Both the position numbers and the translations under genes were made by a program. Below the pieces are notes generated by a model. It was not told the DNA's origin, ran no database searches, and worked only from the letters and a program-made list of their open reading frames with translations. A stretch of 64,000 nt of DNA from Calditrichota bacterium (lineage in GTDB: Bacteria; Calditrichota; Calditrichia; RBG-13-44-9; J042). This document shows, piece after piece, positions 24,785-32,968 of the stretch. Each line of letters opens with the position of its first letter. Within the stretch, counting starts at the first letter, position 1. The DNA lies in NCBI GenBank assembly GCA_013150955.1, contig JAADJD010000019.1, forward strand, positions 1 through 64,000, given 5' to 3'.

Positions 24785-25722
24785 GAATGGGCCTCCATCA
24801 TTTCCAGGAAGACATCTTCCACGCTGGCTTCAATGGGTTGCCAGCGAATAATCTGCTGATGGCTGGTTAACTGCCAGTGTTTCCAGTCCGAGGGAACCGG
24901 TGGTTGCGTGAAGGCCACATGCAACGCATCGCCAAAAAGATGCACGGAATGCACCGTCTCCAGGTTCTGAAAAAATTCTCGTAAGGCGTACGTGTCCTGT
25001 CCCCACACCCGGTACAGGGGATAGGGGAATCGCTGCCGCACCCGTTGAGGGGTATCCACCACGATCAATTTTCCGCGATACATCAATCCCACCCGATCGC
25101 ACTGGTCGGCTTCTTCCATATAGGGGGTAGAAACCAGAACGGTGGTGCCCCCTTCCCGGATCTGATGCAGGATGTGCCAGAATTCCTGACGGGAGAGGGG
25201 ATCCACCCCGGTGGTGGGTTCATCCAGGATCAGGATTTTGGGCGTGTGAATCATGGCGCAGGAAAGTGCCAGTTTTTGTTTCATGCCGCCAGAAAGGGCC
25301 CGTGTGGGTCGGTTTTTAAAGGGCTCCAGACGGGAAAAGTGGTAAAGCTGTTGAATCCGCTGCTGGCGAATGGACGGCGGTACCTGGAACAGATCGGCAA
25401 AAAAATTCAGGTTTTGTTCGACGGTCAGATCGGGGTAAAGGGAAAAGCGCTGGGGCATGTAGCCCAGAAACCGACGGATGGATTGCACATCGTGTACGAC
25501 ATCGTGTTGCAGGAGCTGCACCCGACCCGCATCCGGTAACAGCAGGGTGCACAAAATGCGAATCAGGGTGGTCTTGCCTGCGCCATCCGGGCCAATCAGG
25601 CCAAAAATTTCGCCAGGATAAATGTGGAGGTCAATCCCGTCCAGTGCGGTGATGGTACCGAAGCGTTTCTTTAGCTGCTGGATCTCGATGATTGGCAGGG
25701 TGTTTTCCCCGGAAGCCATCAT
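24781..25722 (-). CDS. ABC transporter ATP-binding protein (first of pair)
   Basis: A 313-residue ATPase with Walker A GLIGPDGAGKTTLIRIL, signature ALSGGMKQKLALSCAMI, Walker B ILILDEPTTGVDPLSR, and a switch region VLVSTPYMEEAD in which the usual histidine is proline. The C-terminal ~70 residues form the small regulatory domain found in DrrA-like exporters. It lies 6 bp after the HlyD gene. Canonical signature in one ATPase and degenerate in the other suggests asymmetric ATP sites. Confidence 0.92.
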   Translation of the reverse strand: MMASGENTLPIIEIQQLKKRFGTITALDGIDLHIYPGEIFGLIGPDGAGKTTLIRILCTLLLPDAGRVQLLQHDVVHDVQSIRRFLGYMPQRFSLYPDLTVEQNLNFFADLFQVPPSIRQQRIQQLYHFSRLEPFKNRPTRALSGGMKQKLALSCAMIHTPKILILDEPTTGVDPLSRQEFWHILHQIREGGTTVLVSTPYMEEADQCDRVGLMYRGKLIVVDTPQRVRQRFPYPLYRVWGQDTYALREFFQNLETVHSVHLFGDALHVAFTQPPVPSDWKHWQLTSHQQIIRWQPIEASVEDVFLEMMEAHS

Positions 25723-25728
25723 TATGGG

Positions 25729-26613
25729 TTACTCCTCCAGTTCAATTTCGACGGGCATGCCGTGTTTTAGAATTCTTTCGGGATTGGGAATAAGCACTCG
25801 CACGGCATAAACCAGCGAGGTTCGGGTTTCCGGTGTCAGGATGTTTTTGGGAGTAAACTCGGCGCGTGCACTGATCCATTCCACCGAAGCGGACAGGGGG
25901 GTGTCGATGCCGTCCACAAAAACGCGGGCACGCTGACCGGTTCGGATACCGGGCAGCTGGCGGACGGATACGTAAATTTTAGCGCGCATCATCGACAGGT
26001 CAATAATTTCGACGATGGGTTGCATGGGAGCAACGGCCTCGCCCTGCTCAAAATAGCGGGTGACGATGGTGCCCGAAACGGGTGCGCGGATGATGGCGTC
26101 CCGAAGTTTCTTTTCCAGAATGGCCAGCCTGGCCATCAGTCGCTGGCGTTCCGCCTGGATGCGTTGCAGGTTCTGGCGTGCCGTCTGGAAAGCCGATTCT
26201 GCCCCCTGAAGCCGATTGTAAGCATCATCCAGCTGCTGGCGGGGCACGCTTTCGTTTTGGAATAGTGCCTGGATGCGCTCAAACCGCTGCCGGACGTAAT
26301 CGTAGTCGGTTTTCCGGGCGCGCACGGTGGTACGGGCAATTTGTTCCCGAATGTCCAGTTCGGCCAGAGCCGCCTGCAGTTCCCGGCGATTCAAATGGAG
26401 GTCGGTGGTGTCAATGATCGCCAATGTATCCCCGGCCTTAACATCCTCCCCGGTCTGAACCGCCATGGCAGCGATGCGGCCCCCGATCATGGCCGGTACC
26501 TGAATGGCCGTTCCTTCTACCACGCTGATGTACCGCTGACCCCGGTTGCCGGTCTGGCAGTTGATTAGAAACAGCAACAAACCGACAACGGCGGTGATCC
26601 GAAAAATGTTCAT
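25729..26613 (-). CDS. HlyD-family membrane fusion lipoprotein of the ABC exporter
   Basis: A 294-residue periplasmic adaptor. The start MNIFRITAVVGLLLFLINCQ carries a lipobox (LINC), so it is a lipoprotein. A split biotinyl-lipoyl domain (IGGRIAAMAVQTGEDVKAGD and APVSGTIVTRYFEQGEAV) flanks a long coiled-coil hairpin. I use the ATG at 26613 with GGAG upstream; a much longer in-frame extension only reads through tolC in the wrong frame. The ATG overlaps the tolC stop codon (ATGA). Confidence 0.92.
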   Translation of the reverse strand: MNIFRITAVVGLLLFLINCQTGNRGQRYISVVEGTAIQVPAMIGGRIAAMAVQTGEDVKAGDTLAIIDTTDLHLNRRELQAALAELDIREQIARTTVRARKTDYDYVRQRFERIQALFQNESVPRQQLDDAYNRLQGAESAFQTARQNLQRIQAERQRLMARLAILEKKLRDAIIRAPVSGTIVTRYFEQGEAVAPMQPIVEIIDLSMMRAKIYVSVRQLPGIRTGQRARVFVDGIDTPLSASVEWISARAEFTPKNILTPETRTSLVYAVRVLIPNPERILKHGMPVEIELEE

Positions 26614-27935
26614 GACGACTCCTTCACCCTTTTGGCGATGGTTCCGGTAACATACTCCAATTGGAGTGATAACGTCTTCCATTGAATGTATAATTCCTGC
26701 AGCTGAAATTCCGCGGCCAGTAGCCCGTTTTCGCTTTCGGACAGATCCCGGGATGTGGCCAATCCCTCCTGAAATTTCTGCCGGGTGAGCCGGTAACGCA
26801 GCTTTTCCTGCTGAACTCGCTGCCGTTGAAAGCGGATCTTGTCCCGCAGGCTTTTTAATTGTTGATAGGTTTCCACAACTACCTGGCGAATGGTTAGCCA
26901 GAGCTGCCGTTCCTTTAACCGAAGTATTTTCTGTTGCAGGTGGGCTTTTTGAACCCGATAGCGATGCCGATGGCCACTCCACAAGTTCCAGCGCAGTTGA
27001 ATGCCGGCGGTGTAATAGGTCATCCATTCATCCTGAAAGAAGTTGACACCGGGACGGGCGTAATGGTAACTGGCCCGGGCAAATATCTGGGGCAGGTAAG
27101 CTGCCCGGACGGTTTTTTGCTGGAAAACGGCCGCTGCCAGTAAATGCTGAACGTGTTGCAACTCCGGCCGGTGGGTGCGGGCCTGTTCCAGATAAACCAG
27201 GGAATCTTCCAGAACCAGCGCAGACTGTGCCACCGGCTCCGCAGTTAACGGAGGCAATTGCTCCATTCCCAGAAGTTGCGCCAGTCGGGTGCGGGCCATT
27301 ATTTCCCGATGCTTTAATTCCTGAAGCATCTGTTGCAGCTCCAGCAGGCGGGTGGCCACCTGCAGCGTGTCCAGAGCCGTGGCCTGTCCCTGCCTGTAAA
27401 ACTGTTTTACCGTTTGCAGGTGCGATTGAACCCGGAGCTCATTCTGCTGCAGCACCGATTGCTGCAACCTCAGCTGCTGGATGTGTAAGTACAACTGCCC
27501 GGTACGAAACAACAGGCGATGCAGCTGTTGCTGGTACTGGATTTGTGCCGCCTGGAGTTCTTCCTCTGCCAGCCGAATAGCATTGCGGATGCGGAAGCCA
27601 GTAAACAACGGTTGCTGGATTTGCAGCGCCACGTCGTATTGATGATAGACCCCGGCCTGAATCACCTGTGGGGATTGGCCGGGAATGGGAAATGGTAACT
27701 GAAATTCGGCCACCTCAGAAATGTACTGGTAACCGGCTTGCAACTGAATTTGAGGCCGGCGCTGTGCCCGCTGAATCCGCAATTCCTTTTCCAGTTGCTG
27801 CAGTTGAATGCTCTGCTGTTGAAGGGACAGATTCGATTTCAGTACCTGCTGCAAAGTTCCTTTTAGTGTCATGGATTGGGCAAACAATACGGTAGGGATC
27901 CATAAAATGGTGGTGATCAGGATTCGGGTAATCAT
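26610..27935 (-). CDS. TolC-family outer membrane efflux protein
   Basis: A 441-residue outer membrane factor. A signal peptide (MITRILITTILWIPTVLFAQ) is followed by two repeats of the long helical pair typical of TolC (LQQVLKSNLSLQQQSIQLQ; GYQYISEVAEFQLP). The second half repeats the pattern after SALVLEDSLVYLEQ. Start at 27935 is preferred because of the signal peptide and the G-rich site before it. It is co-transcribed with tetR (19 bp upstream) and hlyD. Confidence 0.9.
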   Translation of the reverse strand: MITRILITTILWIPTVLFAQSMTLKGTLQQVLKSNLSLQQQSIQLQQLEKELRIQRAQRRPQIQLQAGYQYISEVAEFQLPFPIPGQSPQVIQAGVYHQYDVALQIQQPLFTGFRIRNAIRLAEEELQAAQIQYQQQLHRLLFRTGQLYLHIQQLRLQQSVLQQNELRVQSHLQTVKQFYRQGQATALDTLQVATRLLELQQMLQELKHREIMARTRLAQLLGMEQLPPLTAEPVAQSALVLEDSLVYLEQARTHRPELQHVQHLLAAAVFQQKTVRAAYLPQIFARASYHYARPGVNFFQDEWMTYYTAGIQLRWNLWSGHRHRYRVQKAHLQQKILRLKERQLWLTIRQVVVETYQQLKSLRDKIRFQRQRVQQEKLRYRLTRQKFQEGLATSRDLSESENGLLAAEFQLQELYIQWKTLSLQLEYVTGTIAKRVKESS

Positions 27936-27954
27936 GGGGGTCCCCCTTTTCGAT

Positions 27955-28608
27955 CTAATCCGGTTTATCCCGATTGGCATCGGGGGATGGATCGGGTTGG
28001 ATGCCCTTCCAGATTAGTTCCAGAATGGCCTGCTTGCGGCGTTCCAGAAAGTCGGGTGACGTCGGGTTGAGCGAGGGGAACACCATGGAAAGAATGGGAC
28101 GGGCCAGAAAAGGGTACAGGCACATGCCGATCAGGCTGAGTACCAACTGGAGCGGATCCACCGAACGGATTTCACCCTGCTGAATGGCCTGTTCAATGCG
28201 CGCGAGTAAAAAGAATTTGCCGGAGACCGCGGTTTGCTGCAATTCTTCCCGGAAAAGGGTTCCCACACGTTCGCCACCGGATTCCAGCTCCCACAATAGA
28301 AAGCGGATAACTTCCGGTTTGCGAGCAATGTGCTGTAAATAATGGTGGACGAATTGATTCAGGAATTCCCGAAAGGTGTTTTCTTCGGGAATGGAACGGG
28401 TAAATCCCTGGATAAAGCTGCGAATTTCTTCCCGCAGGACGGTGGCGTACAATTTTTCTTTATTGCGGAAGTAGTAGTGCAGCAGGGCTTTGTTAATGCC
28501 TGCACGATTGGCAATTTCTTGCATCCGAGCGCCATCGCGGCCTTTTTCCAGAAACACCTGGCGGGCAGCGGATAGGATTCGTTTTTCCTGCTCGGTAAGG
28601 TGATCCAT
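27955..28608 (-). CDS. TetR-family repressor of the exporter operon
   Basis: A 217-residue TetR regulator. The DNA-binding domain spans ~1-60 (RILSAARQVFLEKGRDGARM with EIANRAGINKALLHYYFRN), followed by a helical ligand-binding domain. By analogy with YbiH/CecR, it likely represses its own exporter operon. A perfect palindrome resembling its operator lies upstream at 28802, but a 165-bp-family element has inserted between operator and gene. Confidence 0.92.
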   Translation of the reverse strand: MDHLTEQEKRILSAARQVFLEKGRDGARMQEIANRAGINKALLHYYFRNKEKLYATVLREEIRSFIQGFTRSIPEENTFREFLNQFVHHYLQHIARKPEVIRFLLWELESGGERVGTLFREELQQTAVSGKFFLLARIEQAIQQGEIRSVDPLQLVLSLIGMCLYPFLARPILSMVFPSLNPTSPDFLERRKQAILELIWKGIQPDPSPDANRDKPD

Positions 28609-28628
28609 AAAATCCCCGTGGGCTTAAT

Positions 28629-28789
28629 CCCGGATTATGCATTAGCCTACGAATTACACGAATCAACACCAATAAAAATAGAATGCACTTGATCTATCTG
28701 GATGAAAATGCTTTCCCGGATATATTCGCTGTTTTGTTGATTTTTTTCGAATACATTCGCGTAATACGTGGTTACCTGCATCATTTGGG
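28629..28789 (+). repeat. 165-bp-family element between tetR and its operator
   Basis: A 161-bp copy from CCCGGATTATGC to GCATCATTTGGG with a perfect 5-bp duplication TTAAT (28624-28628, 28790-28794). Removing it and one TTAAT would place the palindrome at 28802 about 28 bp before the tetR start. The exporter transcript now starts beyond the element and must carry it as a structured leader. Confidence 0.93.
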
Positions 28790-28801
28790 TTAATTTACTG
28801 G

Positions 28802-28819
28802 TTTAACCAGTTGGTTAAA
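28802..28819. promoter_or_regulatory. Palindromic operator, probably for the TetR regulator
   Basis: TTTAACCA-GT-TGGTTAAA is a perfect 8+2+8 palindrome. It lies 10 bp after a promoter-like pair, in the place where a TetR repressor would block transcription. Confidence 0.65.
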
Positions 28820-28829
28820 TCCGATGGTT

Positions 28830-28858
28830 AACATACGCCTTTCCCGGTTCAAATTCAA
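28830..28858 (-). promoter_or_regulatory. Candidate promoter of the tetR-exporter operon
   Basis: On the minus strand TTGAAT (28853-28858), 17 bases, then TATGTT (28830-28835) form a fair sigma-70 promoter immediately upstream of the palindrome. Confidence 0.5.
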
Positions 28859-28942
28859 GGGAAAAATGGGTTTTGCCTTCAGAAAGGTTGTCCTCACCGG
28901 CCCGGGAGGGGGTGCCAGCAGATCAATCAGCGACAACTTAAC

Positions 28943-28985
28943 TCAGATGATGCCATGGCCTACAAATGACACGAATAAAAATAAT
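28943..28985 (+). repeat. Truncated 165-bp-family element (left half)
   Basis: TCAGATGATGCC through ACACGAATAAAAATAAT follows TTAAC (28938-28942) and matches the left 43 bases of the family. It stops where the next copy begins; ATAATCCGGG at 29151-29160 may be its right terminus after an internal deletion. Confidence 0.7.
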
Positions 28986-29150
28986 TCCAGATTATGCATT
29001 AAGCCACGAATTGCACGAATTAACACCAATAAAAATAACGAAATGCACTTGATTCTACCTGGATGAAAATATTTTCCCGGACATATTCGCTATTTTGTTG
29101 ATTTTATTCGAATTCATTCGCGTGATTCGTGGTTCTTTGCATGATTTGGG
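28986..29150 (+). repeat. 165-bp element nested in a truncated copy
   Basis: Exactly 165 bp, TCCAGATTATGC to GCATGATTTGGG, with the perfect duplication ATAAT (28981-28985, 29151-29155). Between 28609 and 29290 (682 bp) I find only these repeats, the operator/promoter, and unassigned sequence at 28860-28940 and 29161-29290. Confidence 0.92.
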
Positions 29151-29290
29151 ATAATCCGGGTGAAAATGCGGCGAACTGTTCGGTGTTCCCGCATGGCACA
29201 AAGCCCGTTTTCTGATTCCCGGAAAAGATCGGATGCCACCTTCGCTGCAGGGAATTTTCCCGGGGTGTGGCTCACCTTCATGAAAGGGGC

Positions 29291-31036
29291 TTATCCAAAC
29301 AATCGCCGTACCAGGGCCCGTCCAATGAACCGCAGTTTCACCGACGGGGAAAATCGGTTCAGGTTGGTCTTCACCACCCCTTTGGTAAATCGGGTGCGTC
29401 GGGAATAATCGATGTTTACATCCACCACAACCGGTTTCCCCTGTTCTGCCAGTTCCAGTGCCTGCTGAATGACCCTGGGGACGTCCCGGTTGTCTTTCAT
29501 GGGCAGATAGGCCGCACCGGTGGCCATGGCCATTCCTTCAATCTGCACGTTGCCCAGCACGGTGGCCGTTTTCCGATTGTAGGGAATCTCCTGCGCCTGA
29601 GCAATCTGGGACAGTTCCCCATCGTGAAACACAAAGACGACCACCCCCAGCTGATGGGTGGCCGCGGTTAACAATTCCATGCCGTTCATCAAAAAGGCAC
29701 CGTCGCCCACAATTCCCACCACTTGATGGTTGCGGTGGATCAGCTTGATCCCGATGGTTGCCGGCACGCAATATCCCATGCAGTTAAAATCCGTTGGCGA
29801 AAGGAAATGCCGCGACTGGTAAACCGGAAATAATTCCGCGGTAAGGAAGGTGTGGTTCCCATCGTCCACCACAACGTAAGCATCCGGAGGAAGCTGGCGC
29901 CGCAGTTCGGTAAAAAATACGGCCGGATTGACCCGATCCCCGCTGTCGTGCTGCAACCATTCGTTAAGGTAGGCCTGCTTATCGGCCTGAATTTGAGCTT
30001 TGAGCGCCTCGACATCGTGAGACGGTTGGTAGGGCTGCTCTCGGAGTTTTCGGAGCAGTTTTTCCAGGACTTCCCGTGCATCGCCCACAATGGGGACTTT
30101 AGCGGGGTAATTCTGGTTAAAAACAGCGGGATTGATATCGATATGAATCAGATTTTCTGGAATGGGTGTGCCGTAGCTACCGGTGGCGATTTCTCCCAGA
30201 CGGTTTCCAATGGCCAGCACGCAGTCGCAGTCCTTGAATGCGCGTTCGGCTGCCGGAACGGCATGGCGACCAAACGACATGCCGGTATGCAGGGGATGAT
30301 TGGCCGGAAACACGCTCAGTCCCTGCAGCGTGGTGGCCACCGGGGCTCCCAGCAATTCCGCCAGCTGGATTAACAGATCGGTGGCCTCCCGGGCGCCCCA
30401 GCCAACAAACAATCCCACCTTTTTGCTGGAACGGATGAGTTGTACCGCGGCATCGATGGCCGAATCCTCCACCGCGGGACGGGTAATGCGCGCTTCAAAG
30501 GCCGGAAGATGGGATACGTCTCCGGGAAACAGCAAAATATTCACAGGAATCTCGATGAACACCGGGCCGGGTTCATCGCTGTAGGCCAGATTGTACGCCT
30601 CGTAAATGGTGGGGACAATTTCCTCATGCCGGGTTACCCGAATGGCCTTTTTGCTAAGGTGTTGCATGATTTGAATCTGGTCGATCTGATGAATTTGATA
30701 GGCCTTGCCACTGTCCGTGCGCACGCCCCCGGAAATGATCAGCATCGGGATGCCGTCCAGATAGGCTTCGCCGATCCCGCTGAATGCGTAAGCAATGCCT
30801 GCTGCCGGAACAATGGCCAGGGTGCCAATGGTGTCCGAAACGCGGCTGATGGCATCGGCCATGAAGGCCCCACCCCCTTCGTGGGTGACCAGAATGGGGG
30901 TGATCCGGGAGGAATTGTTCAGCTCGTCATACAGCTCGGTGACGTGAACCCCGGGAATGCCAAAGGTAAATCGCACGCCAATTTGTTCCAGTGCGTGGAC
31001 AACCAGCCAGGCGCCTGTCTTTTTCATGAGTCCCAC
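29291..31036 (-). CDS. Thiamine-diphosphate-dependent enzyme, acetolactate synthase-like
   Basis: A 581-residue ThDP enzyme with the three-domain plan of the acetolactate synthase/benzoylformate decarboxylase group. The catalytic glutamate is in VTHEGGGAFMADA (~53), and the ThDP-Mg motif starts at GDGAFLMNGMELLTAATHQL. In that motif the usual NDG/NNG that ends the metal site reads HDG (VFVFHDGELSQ). It is downstream of an FAD dehydrogenase with a possible small ORF between, so a linked pathway of 2-oxo acid decarboxylation or C-C lyase chemistry is likely. No regulatory small subunit is nearby, so an ilvB role is doubtful. Confidence 0.82.
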   Translation of the reverse strand: MGLMKKTGAWLVVHALEQIGVRFTFGIPGVHVTELYDELNNSSRITPILVTHEGGGAFMADAISRVSDTIGTLAIVPAAGIAYAFSGIGEAYLDGIPMLIISGGVRTDSGKAYQIHQIDQIQIMQHLSKKAIRVTRHEEIVPTIYEAYNLAYSDEPGPVFIEIPVNILLFPGDVSHLPAFEARITRPAVEDSAIDAAVQLIRSSKKVGLFVGWGAREATDLLIQLAELLGAPVATTLQGLSVFPANHPLHTGMSFGRHAVPAAERAFKDCDCVLAIGNRLGEIATGSYGTPIPENLIHIDINPAVFNQNYPAKVPIVGDAREVLEKLLRKLREQPYQPSHDVEALKAQIQADKQAYLNEWLQHDSGDRVNPAVFFTELRRQLPPDAYVVVDDGNHTFLTAELFPVYQSRHFLSPTDFNCMGYCVPATIGIKLIHRNHQVVGIVGDGAFLMNGMELLTAATHQLGVVVFVFHDGELSQIAQAQEIPYNRKTATVLGNVQIEGMAMATGAAYLPMKDNRDVPRVIQQALELAEQGKPVVVDVNIDYSRRTRFTKGVVKTNLNRFSPSVKLRFIGRALVRRLFG

Positions 31037-31043
31037 CCTCTAT

Positions 31044-31178
31044 TTAAATGTCTTCAAGATGTTCTTTCATTGAGTGATGGTGACCTGCAATCGCCAAGGT
31101 TAAAGCGGCGGTGAAAATATCCCGGTACCTTTCCCGCGTGGCTCCGGGGTGTTCCGTTGCTGGCAGTGTGTTTTTCAA
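31044..31178 (-). CDS. Possible 44-residue small protein coupled to the FAD dehydrogenase
   Basis: A short frame starting with TTG and overlapping the FAD dehydrogenase stop (GGTTGA). It reads KNTLPATEHPGATRERYRD, then IFTAALTLAIAGHHHS and KEHLEDI, and stops 7 bp before the ThDP enzyme start. The amphipathic, codon-like composition is suggestive, but there is no clear ribosome-binding site and the start is non-standard. It fills an otherwise unexplained 138-bp gap inside a tight gene pair. I do not recognise it. Confidence 0.3.
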   Translation of the reverse strand: MKNTLPATEHPGATRERYRDIFTAALTLAIAGHHHSMKEHLEDI

Positions 31179-32797
31179 CCCCGGACAATGGCCTGCGCGG
31201 CCACCCGACCGGTCAGGATACAGTTCCCCAGAAAGGTGCCCTCCAGAGCCCGCCATCCGTGAATGCCACCACCACCAAAACCGGCGGCCTCGCCCACTGC
31301 AAATAGATTGGAAATGGGATTTCCCTCTCGATCCAGGACGCGGCTTTGCAGGTCGGTCTGAATACCTCCCAGGCTTTTTCGGCTTAAAATAAACTCGCGA
31401 ATGGCAATCAGGGGACGGGCCCGGGGATCCAGAATTTTTTGAAACTTGCACGTTCGCACCCGATCCCCCCGGTATTGCCGCAGGTGTGCGATGCGCCGAA
31501 GCTGATCGTCGTTGAAGAATTTCGGGCCACGCTCAATCTGATCATCATATTCTGTGATGGTTCTTTCCAGCGTGGCCAGATCCACATCCTGGGTGCCGGT
31601 CAGCGCATTCATCTTTTCCACCAGCTCCACAAGGGTGTCGGCCACCACAAAATCCGGACAGTGTTCGATCAGATAACGCACCAGGGCCGGGTTGCCCATC
31701 ACTAAATGTTTCAGGAAGGGGAGCCATTTCCGCTCCCGGATGCTGTCGTTAAATTCGGCACCGGATATGGCCAGTTCCTTACAGGCAATCTTCCAGTTTA
31801 AGATTTGCCAGGAATATTTTTTCGGCTGGCGGCAGATCTGATACACCAGGTACCGCGTGTCGTAACCGGAGACCAGTGGTGGGGGGCCCAGTCGTTCACC
31901 CCGGTAATTGACCCACAACGCCGATTTGGGGGGCACCAGGCTCAATCCATGATGCGGACGCAGGGGATGAGGCCGGGGGTGATGCACGCCCGCTGCATAA
32001 TTCCACATTCTGTCCAGGTGGGTAACCTGCCCACCCAGTTTTTCGACCAGCTGGTGCAATTCCCCGCGGGCAAAATGATGGGAGCCATTCAAGATTGTTT
32101 CCGGGGGATCGCCCCATTCGCGGAACCAGTGGCGACGCACCAGATCCAGATCGCCATTGATTCCCCCGGAAGCGACCACCACGGCGTCGGCTTCCATTTC
32201 AAAGGGGACACCATCCGGTTCCACCTCGCCCGCGCATCCGGTGATTTGTCCGCCATTTTTCATCAATTGGGTGACGTGGTGTCGGAAGTGCAGGGTAAGC
32301 CGCTGACGATTGGGATGATTTTCGATGGCCTGGATAAGCTTCTGGATCAGCCAGTATCCCGTGCCCCAGACCATGTGGAAGCGAGGGACTGAATTGCCCG
32401 GGGTATACAGGCCCCGCTCCACCCAGTGGACGACCGGGAAAAAGCGCACGCCCTTCTGGCGTACCCAGGCGTAGACGTCATCCCGGCAGCGGTGAACGTA
32501 TTGCTCGGCCCAGCGCCTGGGCCACTCGTCTTCCGGGCCGAATTCGGCAAACGCCAGCCAGTCCCGTAATGCCAGTTCTGGACTGTCTTTAATCCCCAGA
32601 CGCCGCTGCTGAGGGGAGTCCACTACAAAAATACCGCCAAAGGATTCCCGCGCCAGTCCCCCAAAGCGACTTTCTTCATCCCGATCCAGCAGGGCCACCG
32701 GGATGTTGGCATCCAGCAATTCCAGGGCGGTGGCAATTCCCGCCAGACCACCCCCAATAATGGCCACACCCGTGCGATGTTTCTTCGCTGAAGTCAT
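31175..32797 (-). CDS. FAD-binding dehydrogenase (fumarate reductase / ketosteroid dehydrogenase family)
   Basis: A 540-residue flavoprotein. The FAD dinucleotide fold is VAIIGGGLAGIATALELLDA with the acidic ribose contact VALLDRDEE, and the C-terminal FAD motif is NLFAVGEAAGFGGGGIHG. It has the mid-protein capping domain of the FAD-binding dehydrogenase group annotated as ketosteroid-dehydrogenase-like. Substrate is unknown. It is the upstream gene of a pair with the ThDP enzyme, all on the minus strand. Confidence 0.83.
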   Translation of the reverse strand: MTSAKKHRTGVAIIGGGLAGIATALELLDANIPVALLDRDEESRFGGLARESFGGIFVVDSPQQRRLGIKDSPELALRDWLAFAEFGPEDEWPRRWAEQYVHRCRDDVYAWVRQKGVRFFPVVHWVERGLYTPGNSVPRFHMVWGTGYWLIQKLIQAIENHPNRQRLTLHFRHHVTQLMKNGGQITGCAGEVEPDGVPFEMEADAVVVASGGINGDLDLVRRHWFREWGDPPETILNGSHHFARGELHQLVEKLGGQVTHLDRMWNYAAGVHHPRPHPLRPHHGLSLVPPKSALWVNYRGERLGPPPLVSGYDTRYLVYQICRQPKKYSWQILNWKIACKELAISGAEFNDSIRERKWLPFLKHLVMGNPALVRYLIEHCPDFVVADTLVELVEKMNALTGTQDVDLATLERTITEYDDQIERGPKFFNDDQLRRIAHLRQYRGDRVRTCKFQKILDPRARPLIAIREFILSRKSLGGIQTDLQSRVLDREGNPISNLFAVGEAAGFGGGGIHGWRALEGTFLGNCILTGRVAAQAIVRG

Positions 32798-32903
32798 GGT
32801 CGGTCTCCCTGTTGGCGTATCTGAACATACGGCAGCCGGTGGAAAAATTCAATAGGGAGACGCGGGAAATCCTTTAACGCCCCTTTTCCCCCTGGCATGA
32901 ACC

Positions 32904-32927
32904 GCCGTGCCTGAAAACGGGCACGGC
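32904..32927 (-). terminator. Hairpin after the MDR oxidoreductase gene
   Basis: GCCGTGCC and GGCACGGC pair across an 8-base loop. No strong T-run follows on the minus strand, so termination strength is uncertain. A short decayed piece of the 165-bp family (CCCGGTTTGTACATTGAATTG) lies at about 32934-32970. Confidence 0.45.
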
Positions 32928-32968
32928 ATTTATCCCGGTTTGTACATTGAATTGCGAATTCCTGCGAA

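Noticed and set aside
26614-27027. 138-residue N-terminal extension of the HlyD gene
   Set aside because: It lies within tolC in another frame and lacks a signal peptide; the lipoprotein start with GGAG at 26613 is convincing.
30440-31114. 224-codon plus-strand frame opposite the ThDP enzyme
   Set aside because: It overlaps fully conserved ThDP-enzyme sequence and has no motif; treated as a shadow.
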